NCBI GenBank assembly: GCA_050250915.1 | Contig: JBFWNT010000003.1 | Coordinates: forward strand, 1-64,000 | Length of the DNA stretch: 64,000 nucleotides | DNA from: Miltoncostaea sp050250915 | GTDB lineage: Bacteria; Actinomycetota; Thermoleophilia; Miltoncostaeales; Miltoncostaeaceae | Reading direction: 5' to 3' | Part shown: piece after piece, positions 25,146-33,922 of the stretch | How the letters are laid out: each line of letters begins with the position of its first letter | Position numbering within the stretch: position 1 is the first letter of the stretch | Notes under the pieces: generated by a model | What the model saw: only the letters and a program-made list of their open reading frames with translations | What the model was told of the DNA's origin: nothing | Databases searched by the model: none | Made by a program: the position numbers and the translations under genes

Positions 25146-26282
25146 ATGAGGTGGCACATCCCCGACGACCGGCGCGCCATGCTCGACGCGGCGCTCGCCG
25201 CCGGCCTGGTGGGGCTGCTCGTGGCGCAGGTCCTCACGCTCGACGTGGTGGCGGCGGAGAAGGCCGGCGTCTGCGCCTGGGCGGCGGCGCTGCTGGTGCC
25301 GCTCGCGCTCCGGCGGCGCATGCCGGTGACCCTGCTCGTCCTGGTCGTCGCGGGCGGGGCCGCCGGCAGCGCCCTGCCGAAAGCCGTCACCGACGTGGAG
25401 GCGGTGGGGCTCATCGTGGTCCTGGCGATCTACAACGCCGCGGCCCACACGGCGGGCCGGCGCGCCGCCGTGTCCGGCGCGCTGACCGCCGTGCTGGCGG
25501 TGAGCGCTCTGCTCGGGGATCCGGACGGCGTGTACCTCGGAGGCGTCCTGTTCTTCGCGCTCCTGTTCGGCGGGCCGTGGATCGCCGGGCGCGTCGTCCG
25601 CCGCCGCCGCGAGAGCGAGCGGCGCATCGCGGGGGAGCGCGACGCCGCCCAGGCGGCGATCGCCGACGAACGGGCGCGGATCGCCCGCGAGCTGCACGAC
25701 GTGGTGGCCCACGCGATCAGCGTCATCGTGCTCCAGGCGCGCGGGGGCCGGGCGCTGCTGGACGAGGATCCCGACGAGACGCGGGGCGCCCTCGACACGA
25801 TCGAGCGCACGGGCCAGCAGGCGCTGGTGGAGATGCGACGCCTCGTCGGCCTGCTGCGCGAGGACGACGGCACCCTGGCCCTGGCACCCCAGCCGGGCCT
25901 GGAGCGCATCGACGCGCTGGTGGGCGACGTGCGCGCCGCGGGGCTGCCGGTGCAGGTCCGCGTGGAGGGCGCCCCCGTCGCGCTGCCGCCCGGCGTCGAC
26001 CTGTCGGCGTTCCGCATCGTGCAGGAGGCACTGACCAACGCGCTGAAGCACGCCGGGCCGGCCCGGGCCCTGGTGGTCCTGCGCTACGAGGACGACGGCA
26101 TCGTGATCGACGTCCGCGACGACGGCGGCGGCGGCGACGCCCCGACCGGCGACGGCTCGGGCCACGGCCTGGCGGGGATCCGGGAGCGGGTCGCGCTCTT
26201 CGGCGGCGAGATGGAGGCCGGCCCGGCCCACGACGGCGGCTTCGCGGTCCGCGCCCGGCTGCCGTTCGCGAGCGCCCGGTGA
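25146..26282 (+). CDS. NarL-type sensor histidine kinase
   Basis: A 378-residue kinase. The N-terminal 150 residues hold about four to five membrane spans with little extracellular sequence, followed by a short helix and the HisKA_3 box ERARIARELHDVVAHAISV with H184 as phospho-acceptor, then an HATPase domain (FRIVQEALTNALKHA, DDGGGG, GHGLAGIRERVALFGG). It partners the response regulator that starts 7 bases downstream. The signal is probably sensed in the membrane. Start at ATG 25146; no strong ribosome site is seen. Confidence 0.9.
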   Translation: MRWHIPDDRRAMLDAALAAGLVGLLVAQVLTLDVVAAEKAGVCAWAAALLVPLALRRRMPVTLLVLVVAGGAAGSALPKAVTDVEAVGLIVVLAIYNAAAHTAGRRAAVSGALTAVLAVSALLGDPDGVYLGGVLFFALLFGGPWIAGRVVRRRRESERRIAGERDAAQAAIADERARIARELHDVVAHAISVIVLQARGGRALLDEDPDETRGALDTIERTGQQALVEMRRLVGLLREDDGTLALAPQPGLERIDALVGDVRAAGLPVQVRVEGAPVALPPGVDLSAFRIVQEALTNALKHAGPARALVVLRYEDDGIVIDVRDDGGGGDAPTGDGSGHGLAGIRERVALFGGEMEAGPAHDGGFAVRARLPFASAR

Positions 26283-26289
26283 TCCTCCG

Positions 26290-26943
26290 GTGATCCGGGT
26301 CCTGCTGGCCGACGACCAGGCCCTGGTGCGGGCCGGGTTCCGCATGATCCTGCGGGCGGAGCGCGACGTGGAGGTGGTCGGCGAGGCCGGCGACGGCGCG
26401 GAGGCGGTGGCGGCGGCGCGGGCGCTCCGCCCGGACGTGGTGCTGATGGACATCCGCATGCCGGAGATGGACGGCATCGAGGCGACGCGGTCGATCGTCC
26501 GGGACGTCTCGAGCCCCCGGGTGCTGGTCCTCACGACGTTCGACCTCGACGAGTACGTCTTCGGCGCGCTGCGCGCGGGCGCCAGCGGGTTCCTGCTGAA
26601 GGACGCGCCCGAGGACCAGCTCACCTCGGCCATCCGCGTGGTCGCGGCGGGCGGCTCCCTGTTCGCGCCGTCCGTGACGCGCCGCCTCATCGAGGACTTC
26701 GCCCGGCGGGACCCGTCGCGGCCGGCGCCGCCGTCACTCGGCGCCCTGACCGCCCGCGAGGCCGACGTCCTGCGCCTCATCGCCCGCGGGCGCTCGAACC
26801 AGGAGATCGCCGGCGAGCTGGTCCTCAGCGAGCACACGGTCAAGACCCACGTGGCGAGCATCCTCCGCAAGCTGGGCCTGCGGGACCGCACACAGGCGGT
26901 GATCGCCGCCTACGAGGCCGGGCTCGTCCGCCCGGGAGGCTGA
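26290..26943 (+). CDS. NarL/FixJ-family response regulator
   Basis: A 217-residue regulator. Receiver domain at 1-120 with acidic pocket D8-D9, phospho-acceptor D54 (VVLMDIRMPEMDG) and K near 104 (GFLLKDAPEDQL). LuxR helix-turn-helix at about 150-215 (LTAREADVLRLIARGRSNQE, LSEHTVKTHVASILRKLGL). GTG start 7 bases after the kinase stop, so the pair is one operon. It lies beside the copper island, but no direct link to copper is visible. Confidence 0.92.
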   Translation: MIRVLLADDQALVRAGFRMILRAERDVEVVGEAGDGAEAVAAARALRPDVVLMDIRMPEMDGIEATRSIVRDVSSPRVLVLTTFDLDEYVFGALRAGASGFLLKDAPEDQLTSAIRVVAAGGSLFAPSVTRRLIEDFARRDPSRPAPPSLGALTAREADVLRLIARGRSNQEIAGELVLSEHTVKTHVASILRKLGLRDRTQAVIAAYEAGLVRPGG

Positions 26944-27055
26944 GCGACGCAGCACCTCGCCGTGTTCAGCGTGGCCTCGCGCTCGACGAACGAGAGGCGG
27001 CGCCCCCGCCGACCGGGTGTGGCGCCCGTCACCGGCGCAGGAGAGGCTTGATCCC

Positions 27056-27760
27056 GTGGACGACGACCGTGTGAGGGCAGCGGGCCGCAGGACCGCCATC
27101 GTGTTGACCGCGGTGCTGGTGCTCCTCGTCGGCGCCGCACCCGCGAGCGCGCACGGAGGCCGGCCGCGACCGGAGTTCTCATCGGAGATCCGCGCGCTCA
27201 CACCGTCGGTTCCCGGACTCGAGGTCCGCACCCGCGACGGCGGCAACCGCCTCGAGCTGCGCGACACCGGTCACCACACGGTCGTCGTGCTCGGCTACCA
27301 GGGCGAGCCCTTCGCCCGCCTCCTCCCCGACGGCTCGGCCCAGGTCAACGCGAACTCGCCCGCGACGTATCTGAACCGGAGCGGGTCGGCGTCGGTGGTG
27401 CTCCCGCCGCAGGCCGACCCGGACGCCCCTCCGGCGTGGATCCCGCTCGAGGACGACGGCCGGCTCCAGTGGCACGACCACCGGGCGCACTGGATGGGCA
27501 CGGGAACGCCGCCCCAGGTGCGTCGGGAGTCGCAGCGCACGAAGATCCTCGACTACCGCATCCCCATCGTGGTCGACGGGCGGGGCGGAGCGATCGCGGG
27601 GACCCTCTACTGGGCGGGGCGGCCCGGCAGGCTCCCGCTCATCCCGGCGATGGCGGCCGTGCTCGGGCCGGTCGGCGTCGGGATGCTCGTCGTGTGGATG
27701 CTGGTGCGGCGGATGCGCCGGACGACGCCCCACGGCCCCGAATCACCTCAGCACGGCTGA
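27056..27760 (+). CDS. Membrane-anchored extracytoplasmic protein linked to copper genes
   Basis: A 234-residue protein with a signal peptide or anchor (residues 10-35), an extracytoplasmic domain and one C-terminal span (about 195-218) with a basic tail. Distinctive strings are EIRALTPSVPGLEVR, VVVLGYQGEPFARLLPDG, NANSPATYLNRS and WHDHRAHWMG. I recognise the type as a companion of CopC/YcnI genes in actinobacteria, but it has no name I can assign. GTG 27056 is chosen because it gives a proper signal sequence and follows a GGAGAG site. It converges on the CopC-CopD gene. Confidence 0.65.
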   Translation: MDDDRVRAAGRRTAIVLTAVLVLLVGAAPASAHGGRPRPEFSSEIRALTPSVPGLEVRTRDGGNRLELRDTGHHTVVVLGYQGEPFARLLPDGSAQVNANSPATYLNRSGSASVVLPPQADPDAPPAWIPLEDDGRLQWHDHRAHWMGTGTPPQVRRESQRTKILDYRIPIVVDGRGGAIAGTLYWAGRPGRLPLIPAMAAVLGPVGVGMLVVWMLVRRMRRTTPHGPESPQHG

Positions 27761-27788
27761 CACAGAGCGTGCCGGGGATCGCCCTCGC

Positions 27789-29213
27789 TCAGGTGCGGCC
27801 CGGGACCTGCGCCACCAGGACCGACGCCACGATGATCAGGCCGATGGCGAAGGCCAACTCGAGCGCGACGCTGCGGCGCACGAGCCGCAGCGTCGCCCCG
27901 GTGGGGACCGCAACGCGACGGAGCGAGGTGACCACCTTCCGGTTGTGGAGGGCCAGGAACGCGATCGGGCAGAGCAGCAGCAGCTTGTAGACGATGCTGC
28001 GCCCATAGGCGGTGTCCCAGAGCTGGGCGGGGTCGGAGAGCTCCCCCGCGGAGCGCGCGACGCCCGTGGCGATCGCGATCGTCACCGTCGCCATCGCGAC
28101 CAGGGAGAAGCGGGCGAGCACCCGGGCGGCGATGACCGCTCCGGCGGCGGCGATCCGCGGGAGGCGGAGGAACATGACGGCCGTCGCGGCGAGGCCGGCG
28201 ATCCAGATCGAGACGCTCGCGAGGTGGAGGAGGTCGGCGCCGATCTGGAGCCGCGAGAGCGGCGCCTGGGACGCGTGGCCCTGCGCGGAGACGAGACCCA
28301 TGGCCGACAGCGCGAGGGCCAGCATCACGAGCGCCACCCACGTCGGCCCGACCGGCCGAGCCGGCGTCGGGGCGCCCCGCTGGGAGGTCTCGACGGTGAA
28401 CCGCCAGGCGCCGATGCCGAAGAGGACGCCGAGCAGGATCGCGCGGGCCTGGACGAGGCTGCCGAACTCGGTCGAGCCGAGCACGGTGGTGACGTCGGCC
28501 GGCGCCTGGAGGACCGACAGCACGCCGATCCCGAGCGCGCTCGCGCTCTTCACGACGAGCAGGTAGCCCTCCGCGAGCATCGCCGCGACCGCGAGGACGC
28601 CGAACGTCGTCCAGAACCCGTCGCGCTCCCACAGGAGCATGCGGTTCGCGGCCTCTCCGCCGACGGCGGGATGGGCCGTCCAGACCGGGCGCCACACCAG
28701 GAGCCGGAAGGCGAGCAGGCCCACCAGTCCGCCCAGGCCGACCAGCTCCAGGAAGCGGGCGCTCACCGCCCAGGCGCTGGTCTCGGAGGGCCCGTGGCGC
28801 CCGGCGCCGCCGAGATACGGCGGGCCGAGGGGGCCCGGCCCGACGCCGAAGACGTATGCGCCCCCGATGACGTGGGAGTCGGCCGAGACGATGAGGTAGC
28901 GGACCGTGTAGGTGCCGTCGGGCAGCCGGGGCCTGAGGTCGACCGTCACGGAGCGGACGTCGTCCGGGTCGACCCTCGCGTCCCCGGCGTCGACCGGGTC
29001 CCCCTGGCGGTCGACGACGCTGAGATCGCGCGGCTGCAGCAGCTGCACGCCCTCGTTGAACCGGAGCGTCACCGAGGGCGGCGACGTCGCGAGCGAGGTG
29101 CCCTCCGCCGGCGTGGAGCTGAGCAGCACGGCGTGCGCGCTCGCCGCGGCCGGCACGGCGAGCGCCAGGACCAGCGCGGCGAGCGCCGCCGGCAGCAGTC
29201 GGCGGACCGTCAC
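27789..29213 (-). CDS. CopC-CopD fusion, copper uptake/resistance protein
   Basis: A 474-residue protein. After the signal peptide, the mature end starts HAVLLSSTPAEGTSL (H27), the N-terminal Cu(II)-binding end of CopC, with DSHVIGGAYVFGV near 112-124 supplying the second His. From residue 150 onward about eight spans form a CopD domain (PF05425 type). Such fusions move copper across the membrane or handle it at its outer face. The GTG overlaps the YcnI stop (GTGA). It is last in the minus-strand copper island. Confidence 0.88.
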   Translation of the reverse strand: MTVRRLLPAALAALVLALAVPAAASAHAVLLSSTPAEGTSLATSPPSVTLRFNEGVQLLQPRDLSVVDRQGDPVDAGDARVDPDDVRSVTVDLRPRLPDGTYTVRYLIVSADSHVIGGAYVFGVGPGPLGPPYLGGAGRHGPSETSAWAVSARFLELVGLGGLVGLLAFRLLVWRPVWTAHPAVGGEAANRMLLWERDGFWTTFGVLAVAAMLAEGYLLVVKSASALGIGVLSVLQAPADVTTVLGSTEFGSLVQARAILLGVLFGIGAWRFTVETSQRGAPTPARPVGPTWVALVMLALALSAMGLVSAQGHASQAPLSRLQIGADLLHLASVSIWIAGLAATAVMFLRLPRIAAAGAVIAARVLARFSLVAMATVTIAIATGVARSAGELSDPAQLWDTAYGRSIVYKLLLLCPIAFLALHNRKVVTSLRRVAVPTGATLRLVRRSVALELAFAIGLIIVASVLVAQVPGRT

Positions 29214-29878
29214 GGCCCGGGGGGCTCGTCGTCGGACGGCAGCTCCATGGGCCGGCTCGACCAGAGCAGCCCGACGGCGACGCACGCCAGCGCGCCCAGG
29301 GCGATCGCGATCACGCCGAGCCAGATGCCCGCCCCCGACGAGTCGCCGGATGATGCCGCGGCCGCTGCGGGCGCGGCCGCCACCGGCGCGTCCGCCGCGG
29401 TGATGGTCACAGCGGAGGCCGGGCCCTCGGCGGTCGGGCCGCTCTCCTGGGACACCGCTCCCGGTGCCTCGGGCGGGCCGATCCAGGGCTTGACCTTCCC
29501 GTCGGCGTAGGTCTGGAGGGCGCTCCACACCGAGGTCCCCTCGGTGTTCGGCGTGCCGAGGACCTGGAAGTCCTGGTAGCCGGCGACCGGGATGCTGCCC
29601 CCCGTGTACCGGACGGCGACGTAGCGCCCCTTGCGCAGGACGCGGTGGATGCGCCAGCCGGGCGGCGGCGGCCGGAACGCGTAGACGTCCACCTCCTTCG
29701 GGAACGTGACCTCCACGCCCACGGTCGGGAGCGGCCGCTCGGTCGGCACCCGGATCGTGAACTCCTGCGACTGCCGGACCACGGCGGTCGCGGGGAGCAC
29801 CTGGACGTGCGCGGATGCGCCGGACGCACAGCCGAGGAGCGCTGCACCGGCGAGACCCGCGATGATGAGCCGTCTCAT
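29210..29878 (-). CDS. YcnI-like (DUF1775) copper-associated protein
   Basis: A 222-residue protein: signal peptide with cleavage before HVQVLPATAVV (the mature N-terminal His binds copper in YcnI), a DUF1775 domain (EFTIRVPTERPLPTVGVEVT, FRPPPPGWRIHRV, DFQVLGTPNTEG) to about residue 130, an Ala-rich linker and one C-terminal span (about 183-205). In the known Bacillus protein a Trp and a Glu complete the site; W residues are present here. It sits between CopC and the CopC-CopD fusion, with a GTGA overlap to the latter. Confidence 0.88.
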   Translation of the reverse strand: MRRLIIAGLAGAALLGCASGASAHVQVLPATAVVRQSQEFTIRVPTERPLPTVGVEVTFPKEVDVYAFRPPPPGWRIHRVLRKGRYVAVRYTGGSIPVAGYQDFQVLGTPNTEGTSVWSALQTYADGKVKPWIGPPEAPGAVSQESGPTAEGPASAVTITAADAPVAAAPAAAAASSGDSSGAGIWLGVIAIALGALACVAVGLLWSSRPMELPSDDEPPGP

Positions 29879-29933
29879 GGCGTACGTCCGCCGGGGAGAC
29901 GCGGCGCGGGCCGCCCCTCCCCGGCGGGGCCCC

Positions 29934-30302
29934 TTACCGCTTCACCCGGAAGCGGTACACGACCGCCTGCGCGTCGCCGTCGGGCGCGATGATGTGCGCG
30001 ACGACGGTGTACTGGCCCACGGCGTCCCCCGTGGTCGTGATCAGCACCTGACGGGCGTTGGCCGGGTTGAGCTTCGCCTTCCTGGCCCGGTTGGTCTTCG
30101 AGCCCGCCACCAGGAGACGTGCGCCCACGACGCGCGGCACCGCCTCGGTGAAGTTCAGCTTGACCGTCGCGGGCAGGTGGGCGACCGTCGCGCCCCGCTT
30201 GGGGCTGGACGAGGCGAGCTCGTCGTGGGCGAATGCCGGCGCGGCGGCGCCGGCGAGGGCTGCCGCGGCCATGGCCGCGGTCAGCACGGTTCGTGCCGTC
30301 AT
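29934..30302 (-). CDS. CopC-like copper-binding protein
   Basis: A 122-residue secreted protein. The signal peptide ends FAHDELASSSPKRGATV; the mature His-Asp start and the SPKRG turn mark a CopC/YobA fold. The rest gives the beta strands TVKLNFTEAVPRV and GQYTVVAHIIAPDGDAQ. The last part reads APDGDAQAVVYRF where CopC often has DGHP or DSH, so the second His of the site seems replaced by Asp. GGAGG lies eight bases before the ATG. No C-terminal membrane part is present. Confidence 0.8.
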   Translation of the reverse strand: MTARTVLTAAMAAAALAGAAAPAFAHDELASSSPKRGATVAHLPATVKLNFTEAVPRVVGARLLVAGSKTNRARKAKLNPANARQVLITTTGDAVGQYTVVAHIIAPDGDAQAVVYRFRVKR

Positions 30303-30359
30303 GGATGGAACCTCCGTGGTGTCGTCGTGGCCGGCGCACGGGCGTGGGCCGGCGATGCG

Positions 30360-30908
30360 TCACACCGCGGTGATGGGCGGCCCGCGCGCGCCGGCGGGCC
30401 GGGACCGCGGACGCGCACGCAGAAGCGGGACCGGGGGCGCCAGGGCCCGGTGGCCGGCGGGGCGCGGGCGACGGGGCGAGAACGCGCGGCGGAGACGCCG
30501 CACGAACCGCACCAGGACCCCCAGGACCCGTTGCGCCCGGAGCAGGGCCACGGTCAGGACCGCCGCCGCGGCGGCGTGCACCGCGAGCGTCCCGCCGCTC
30601 AGCAGGGGCGGCTGGTGATGGACGGTGACGCCGAAGGCCCATGGCGCCGCCGTGAGGGCCGCGTGCGCGGCCACCTCGACCGCGACCAGCCTGCCGAGGG
30701 TCCCTGCCGGGGACCACGCGCGCCACCGCGCCCGCCGCCGGGGTCCCAGCAGGACCGCGAGGCAGGCGACCGACCCCCAGACGGCGGGCGCGGCGCGCGT
30801 GAGTCCGACGCCCTCGGCGCAGACGGCATGCGCGCCGAGCGTCGCGGAGAGCCCCGCGACCACCAGCAACAGCCGGCGGGTCGCGAGGGCCTGCTCCGGC
30901 GTCATCAC
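30360..30908 (-). CDS. Four-span membrane protein A of the copper island
   Basis: A 182-residue protein with about four membrane spans and a long basic Pro/Arg-rich tail (about 135-182). It shares a pattern with the protein at 33273-33848: LSATLGAHA against LGATLLSHA, TAAPWAFGVTVHH against SAAPWALGVTPHH, and AVHAAAAAVLT against AVHLAAALVLT. The paired His residues on the hydrophobic segments could bind a metal. No named family is recognised. ATG at 30908 or 30905. It lies just after the MbnH gene. Confidence 0.6.
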   Translation of the reverse strand: MMTPEQALATRRLLLVVAGLSATLGAHAVCAEGVGLTRAAPAVWGSVACLAVLLGPRRRARWRAWSPAGTLGRLVAVEVAAHAALTAAPWAFGVTVHHQPPLLSGGTLAVHAAAAAVLTVALLRAQRVLGVLVRFVRRLRRAFSPRRPRPAGHRALAPPVPLLRARPRSRPAGARGPPITAV

Positions 30909-30969
30909 ATGAGAATCGTCTCACAACAGCCGCGGCCGGGACCACCGCGACGGGTGGCGTCCCGCGTGT

Positions 30970-32196
30970 TCACGGGCGCGTCCGCCGGAACGGGTCGGAG
31001 AGCCGCCGGTCGGTCAGGAACCGGCGGTCGGTGAGGGTCCGCAGGAACGCGACCAGGTCCTGCTGGTCCTGCGGGGTGAGCGAGATCGCGGCGATGAGCG
31101 GGTCCTTGAACGGGTTGGCCCGGCCGTCGCCGGCGAGCGGCCCCTCGGTGATGTTCCGGCCCCCGGCGGCGTAGAAGGCGACGACGTCCTCCAGGGTCGC
31201 GACGGACCCGTCGTGCATGTAGGGCGCGGTCACGCCCACGTTGCGCAGGGACGGGGCGCGGAAGCGGCCCATGTCGGACGCCTTCGCGGTGATCGAGAAC
31301 AGCCCGGTGTTCGGCTCCGGGAACGCCCCCGTGCCGCCGATGTTGTAGAGGCCCGTGTTGTGGAACGGGCGCGGCCCGTTCGGGCTGCCCTTGTAGACGA
31401 GCTGGTCATTGAAGTTGACGCTCGAGTGGCAGTGGTGGCACTCGGCGCGCTCGCCGAAGAACAGGGTCGCCCCGCGCTGCTCGCTGGCGTTCAGCGTCGC
31501 GGTGCCGTTCAGGAAGCGGTCGTAGCGGCTACGGCCGGTGATCATCGTGCGCTCGAAGCTGGCGATCGCCTTGATGACGTTCTTCCAGGTGATCGCCCCC
31601 TTCGCAGGGAAGGCGGCGCGGAACATCGCCCGGTACCGCGGGGTGCGCTTCAGGCGGGCGAGCACGGCGCGCGTGTTGCGGTCGGTCACGCCGAACTCCA
31701 CGGGCCGGTCGCCGAAGATCACCACCTCCATCTGGCGCTCCAGGCTGACCAGGGCAGGGTTGGCCCAGGTGAGGGTCGCGTTGTAGGCGACGTTCCCGAG
31801 CATCATGGAGCTGCGCGGATGGACCTGGCCGGTCGATCCGACCGCCTGCGCGCGGCCGTCGGTGAACGCCTTGGACTGCATGTGGCAGCTGCCGCACGAC
31901 TGGGTGCCGTTGCCGGACAGCTTCGGCTCGTAGAACAGGAACCGCCCGAGGGCGACCTTCTCCCTGGTCATGGGGTTGTCCGTCGGGACCCGGGGCGCGG
32001 GGAACCCCCGCGGCAGATCCCACTTCCATGTCTCGGCCTTCGGGGACGGCGGGGCGCCCGCCCCCGTACCCGACCGCAGCAGGGCTGAGACGACGAGGAT
32101 CAGGACACCGGCGACGGCGAGGAGCCTTGCGGCCGGGCCGACGCGGCGCCCCACGGCCCCCGGTCGTGACGACCGGGGGCCCTGGGATGAGTTCAT
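30970..32196 (-). CDS. MbnH-family di-heme enzyme
   Basis: A 408-residue protein with an N-terminal anchor span (about 23-40) and two c-type heme motifs, CGSCH (101-105) and CHHCH (253-257), in a di-heme cytochrome c peroxidase/MauG-like frame. The C-terminus has APYMHDGSVATLEDVVAFY. It belongs to the MbnH group of the metallo-mystery pair system; in Methylosinus the MbnH enzyme oxidises a Trp of MbnP to kynurenine, making a high-affinity copper site. The ATG overlaps the MbnP stop (ATGA), matching that partnership. Confidence 0.88.
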   Translation of the reverse strand: MNSSQGPRSSRPGAVGRRVGPAARLLAVAGVLILVVSALLRSGTGAGAPPSPKAETWKWDLPRGFPAPRVPTDNPMTREKVALGRFLFYEPKLSGNGTQSCGSCHMQSKAFTDGRAQAVGSTGQVHPRSSMMLGNVAYNATLTWANPALVSLERQMEVVIFGDRPVEFGVTDRNTRAVLARLKRTPRYRAMFRAAFPAKGAITWKNVIKAIASFERTMITGRSRYDRFLNGTATLNASEQRGATLFFGERAECHHCHSSVNFNDQLVYKGSPNGPRPFHNTGLYNIGGTGAFPEPNTGLFSITAKASDMGRFRAPSLRNVGVTAPYMHDGSVATLEDVVAFYAAGGRNITEGPLAGDGRANPFKDPLIAAISLTPQDQQDLVAFLRTLTDRRFLTDRRLSDPFRRTRP

Positions 32197-33161
32197 CGCG
32201 ACTGCACCCGGAACAGGGTCTGGGCCGCCCCGTGGTTCACGGGCTGCCCGGTGCCGGTGCCGTCCGCCCGCCAGTTCAGGCCCATCGCGACACGCATCAC
32301 ACCGTCGCACTCGGGGTCGGTGCCCTCGGACATGCAGCCGGGGGCGCCGCTGCGGTTGACCGTGATGTCGTTGCCGGCCGTGAGGGCCTTCAGATCGATC
32401 GCGATCTTCTGGGTCGCCGGATCGAACCGGTTGAACCGGATCGCCATCCGGTTCGAGACGGTGCAGTCCGGCCGCGTGCCGGCCGCGGGGTTCCCGATGC
32501 AGCCGACGCTGCCGATGTGGACGAAGAAGACGGGCGAGCTCCAGGCGCCCGCCATCTGGCTCTGAGACGCGCCGGCGCTCATCATCATCCCGCCGCCGGG
32601 CCCTGCCGGGTCGGCCAGCTCGATCTTCGCGAACTTGCGCCCCAGCTGCCACGCCCAGCTCAGGCCGGCGAGGTTGAGCGGGGCGGGGGCCCCGACGATG
32701 TCGGTGTGGTTCAGGGGGAAGGGCACGCCCATGTACATCCGGGCGCCGACGTAGTCCCCCTCGGGCACCGTGCCCTTGATCACCGGGTTCGTACGCTTGT
32801 CACCCTCGGCGGCACATGAGCCGGTGCCGTTCTCCAAGTCGATCAGCGTCGTGCGGTTCCCGCCCTTCGTCACGTTGAACGGGTTCTTGGCCAGGGCCAC
32901 CGGAACGGCCTTCCCGGCCTTGGTGACCAGCCGCACGTTGGAGATGTAGAAGCGCAGGTCCTGCAGGTTGGCGGTCGCGTTCGTCGTCCCGAGCCCGGTG
33001 ATCGGCGCGGCACAGCTCACCGGCGTCTGGCCGGCGACGGCGGCGAACCGGATCGTGACCTTCTGGTCGTGGTGGTGGCCGGCGTGCGCGGCGGCGGTCG
33101 CGGGGACCGCGGCGGCGCCGATCGCGAGCGCACCCGCGAGCAGCCTCGAAGAGACCTTCAT
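32193..33161 (-). CDS. MbnP-family copper-binding partner protein
   Basis: A 322-residue secreted protein. After the signal peptide comes a His-rich start (HAGHHHDQKVTIRF), then LQDLRFYISNVRLV, GVPFPLNHTD, GLSWAWQLGRKF with W169 and W171, and FFVHIGSVGC with H215. Six Cys (50, 116, 221, 233, 276, 285) suit the four-Cys pattern of metallo-mystery pair proteins. One of the two Trp is the likely target for conversion to kynurenine by MbnH. GGAGG before the ATG. It is coupled to MbnH by ATGA. Confidence 0.88.
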   Translation of the reverse strand: MKVSSRLLAGALAIGAAAVPATAAAHAGHHHDQKVTIRFAAVAGQTPVSCAAPITGLGTTNATANLQDLRFYISNVRLVTKAGKAVPVALAKNPFNVTKGGNRTTLIDLENGTGSCAAEGDKRTNPVIKGTVPEGDYVGARMYMGVPFPLNHTDIVGAPAPLNLAGLSWAWQLGRKFAKIELADPAGPGGGMMMSAGASQSQMAGAWSSPVFFVHIGSVGCIGNPAAGTRPDCTVSNRMAIRFNRFDPATQKIAIDLKALTAGNDITVNRSGAPGCMSEGTDPECDGVMRVAMGLNWRADGTGTGQPVNHGAAQTLFRVQSR

Positions 33162-33272
33162 GACGGAACCTCCTGATGATCCGGCCCGATCGGGGCCGGA
33201 TGGATGACGGATCAGCCGGTGCCGGCGACCGTCATCGGGCCGTGGCGCGCGGACGCGTCACGGCACGGGGGT

Positions 33273-33848
33273 TCAGGTCGCCGGGAGCGGCGAGGCGGGC
33301 GGCCCGCGGCTGCTGCGCGCCCCCCGCCACCCGGGCCGGGCGACGACGCTGTGGAGATCGGGCAGCGGCGTCGAGAACGACGCCCGCCGCCGCTGCGGCC
33401 GCACCAGGGGGGTGACGGCCTCCACGAGGGTCGCGACGACCGCGATGGCCCGCTCCACCCACCGCTGGCCGCGGCGGATCACGAGGGTCAGGACCAGCGC
33501 GGCGGCCAGGTGCACCGCCACGGCGCGCGGATCCAGGTCGGCGCCGAGGGTGTGGTGGGGCGTGACGCCGAGCGCCCACGGCGCCGCCGACAAGAGCAGG
33601 TGGAACCCGATCTGTGCGGCCGCGAGCGCCGCGACGATCCGCGGCGTCCCCCATGCGGTGAACGCCGACGCGGCGCGCGCCGCGAACCCCGGCAGCACCG
33701 CGAGCGCCACCAGGGTGACCCACAGCATCGGCGCGACCGGCAGCATCTCCACGGGCCCTGAGGCGATCGCGTGCGACAGCAGCGTGGCGCCGAGGCCACC
33801 GGCGACCACGACGCCGCGGCGTGCGGCGGATGCGACGGCGGGATCCAT
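33273..33848 (-). CDS. Four-span membrane protein B of the copper island
   Basis: A 191-residue protein with about four spans and a basic, Pro- and Ser-rich tail. It is a diverged relative of the protein at 30360-30908, with shared ATLLSHA, APMLW, SAAPWALGVTPHH and AVHLAAALVLT blocks at equal spacing. The two paralogues enclose the MbnP/MbnH pair. No family is recognised; a role in copper or heme supply to MbnH is inference only. ATG at 33848. It is the first gene of the minus-strand island. Confidence 0.6.
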   Translation of the reverse strand: MDPAVASAARRGVVVAGGLGATLLSHAIASGPVEMLPVAPMLWVTLVALAVLPGFAARAASAFTAWGTPRIVAALAAAQIGFHLLLSAAPWALGVTPHHTLGADLDPRAVAVHLAAALVLTLVIRRGQRWVERAIAVVATLVEAVTPLVRPQRRRASFSTPLPDLHSVVARPGWRGARSSRGPPASPLPAT

Positions 33849-33922
33849 GACGGACGCAAGCGTACCCTGGCGCCCGGCAACCGCGGGACCAGTCGTCCCC
33901 CGTTCCGACGGGGGGGCGGGTC

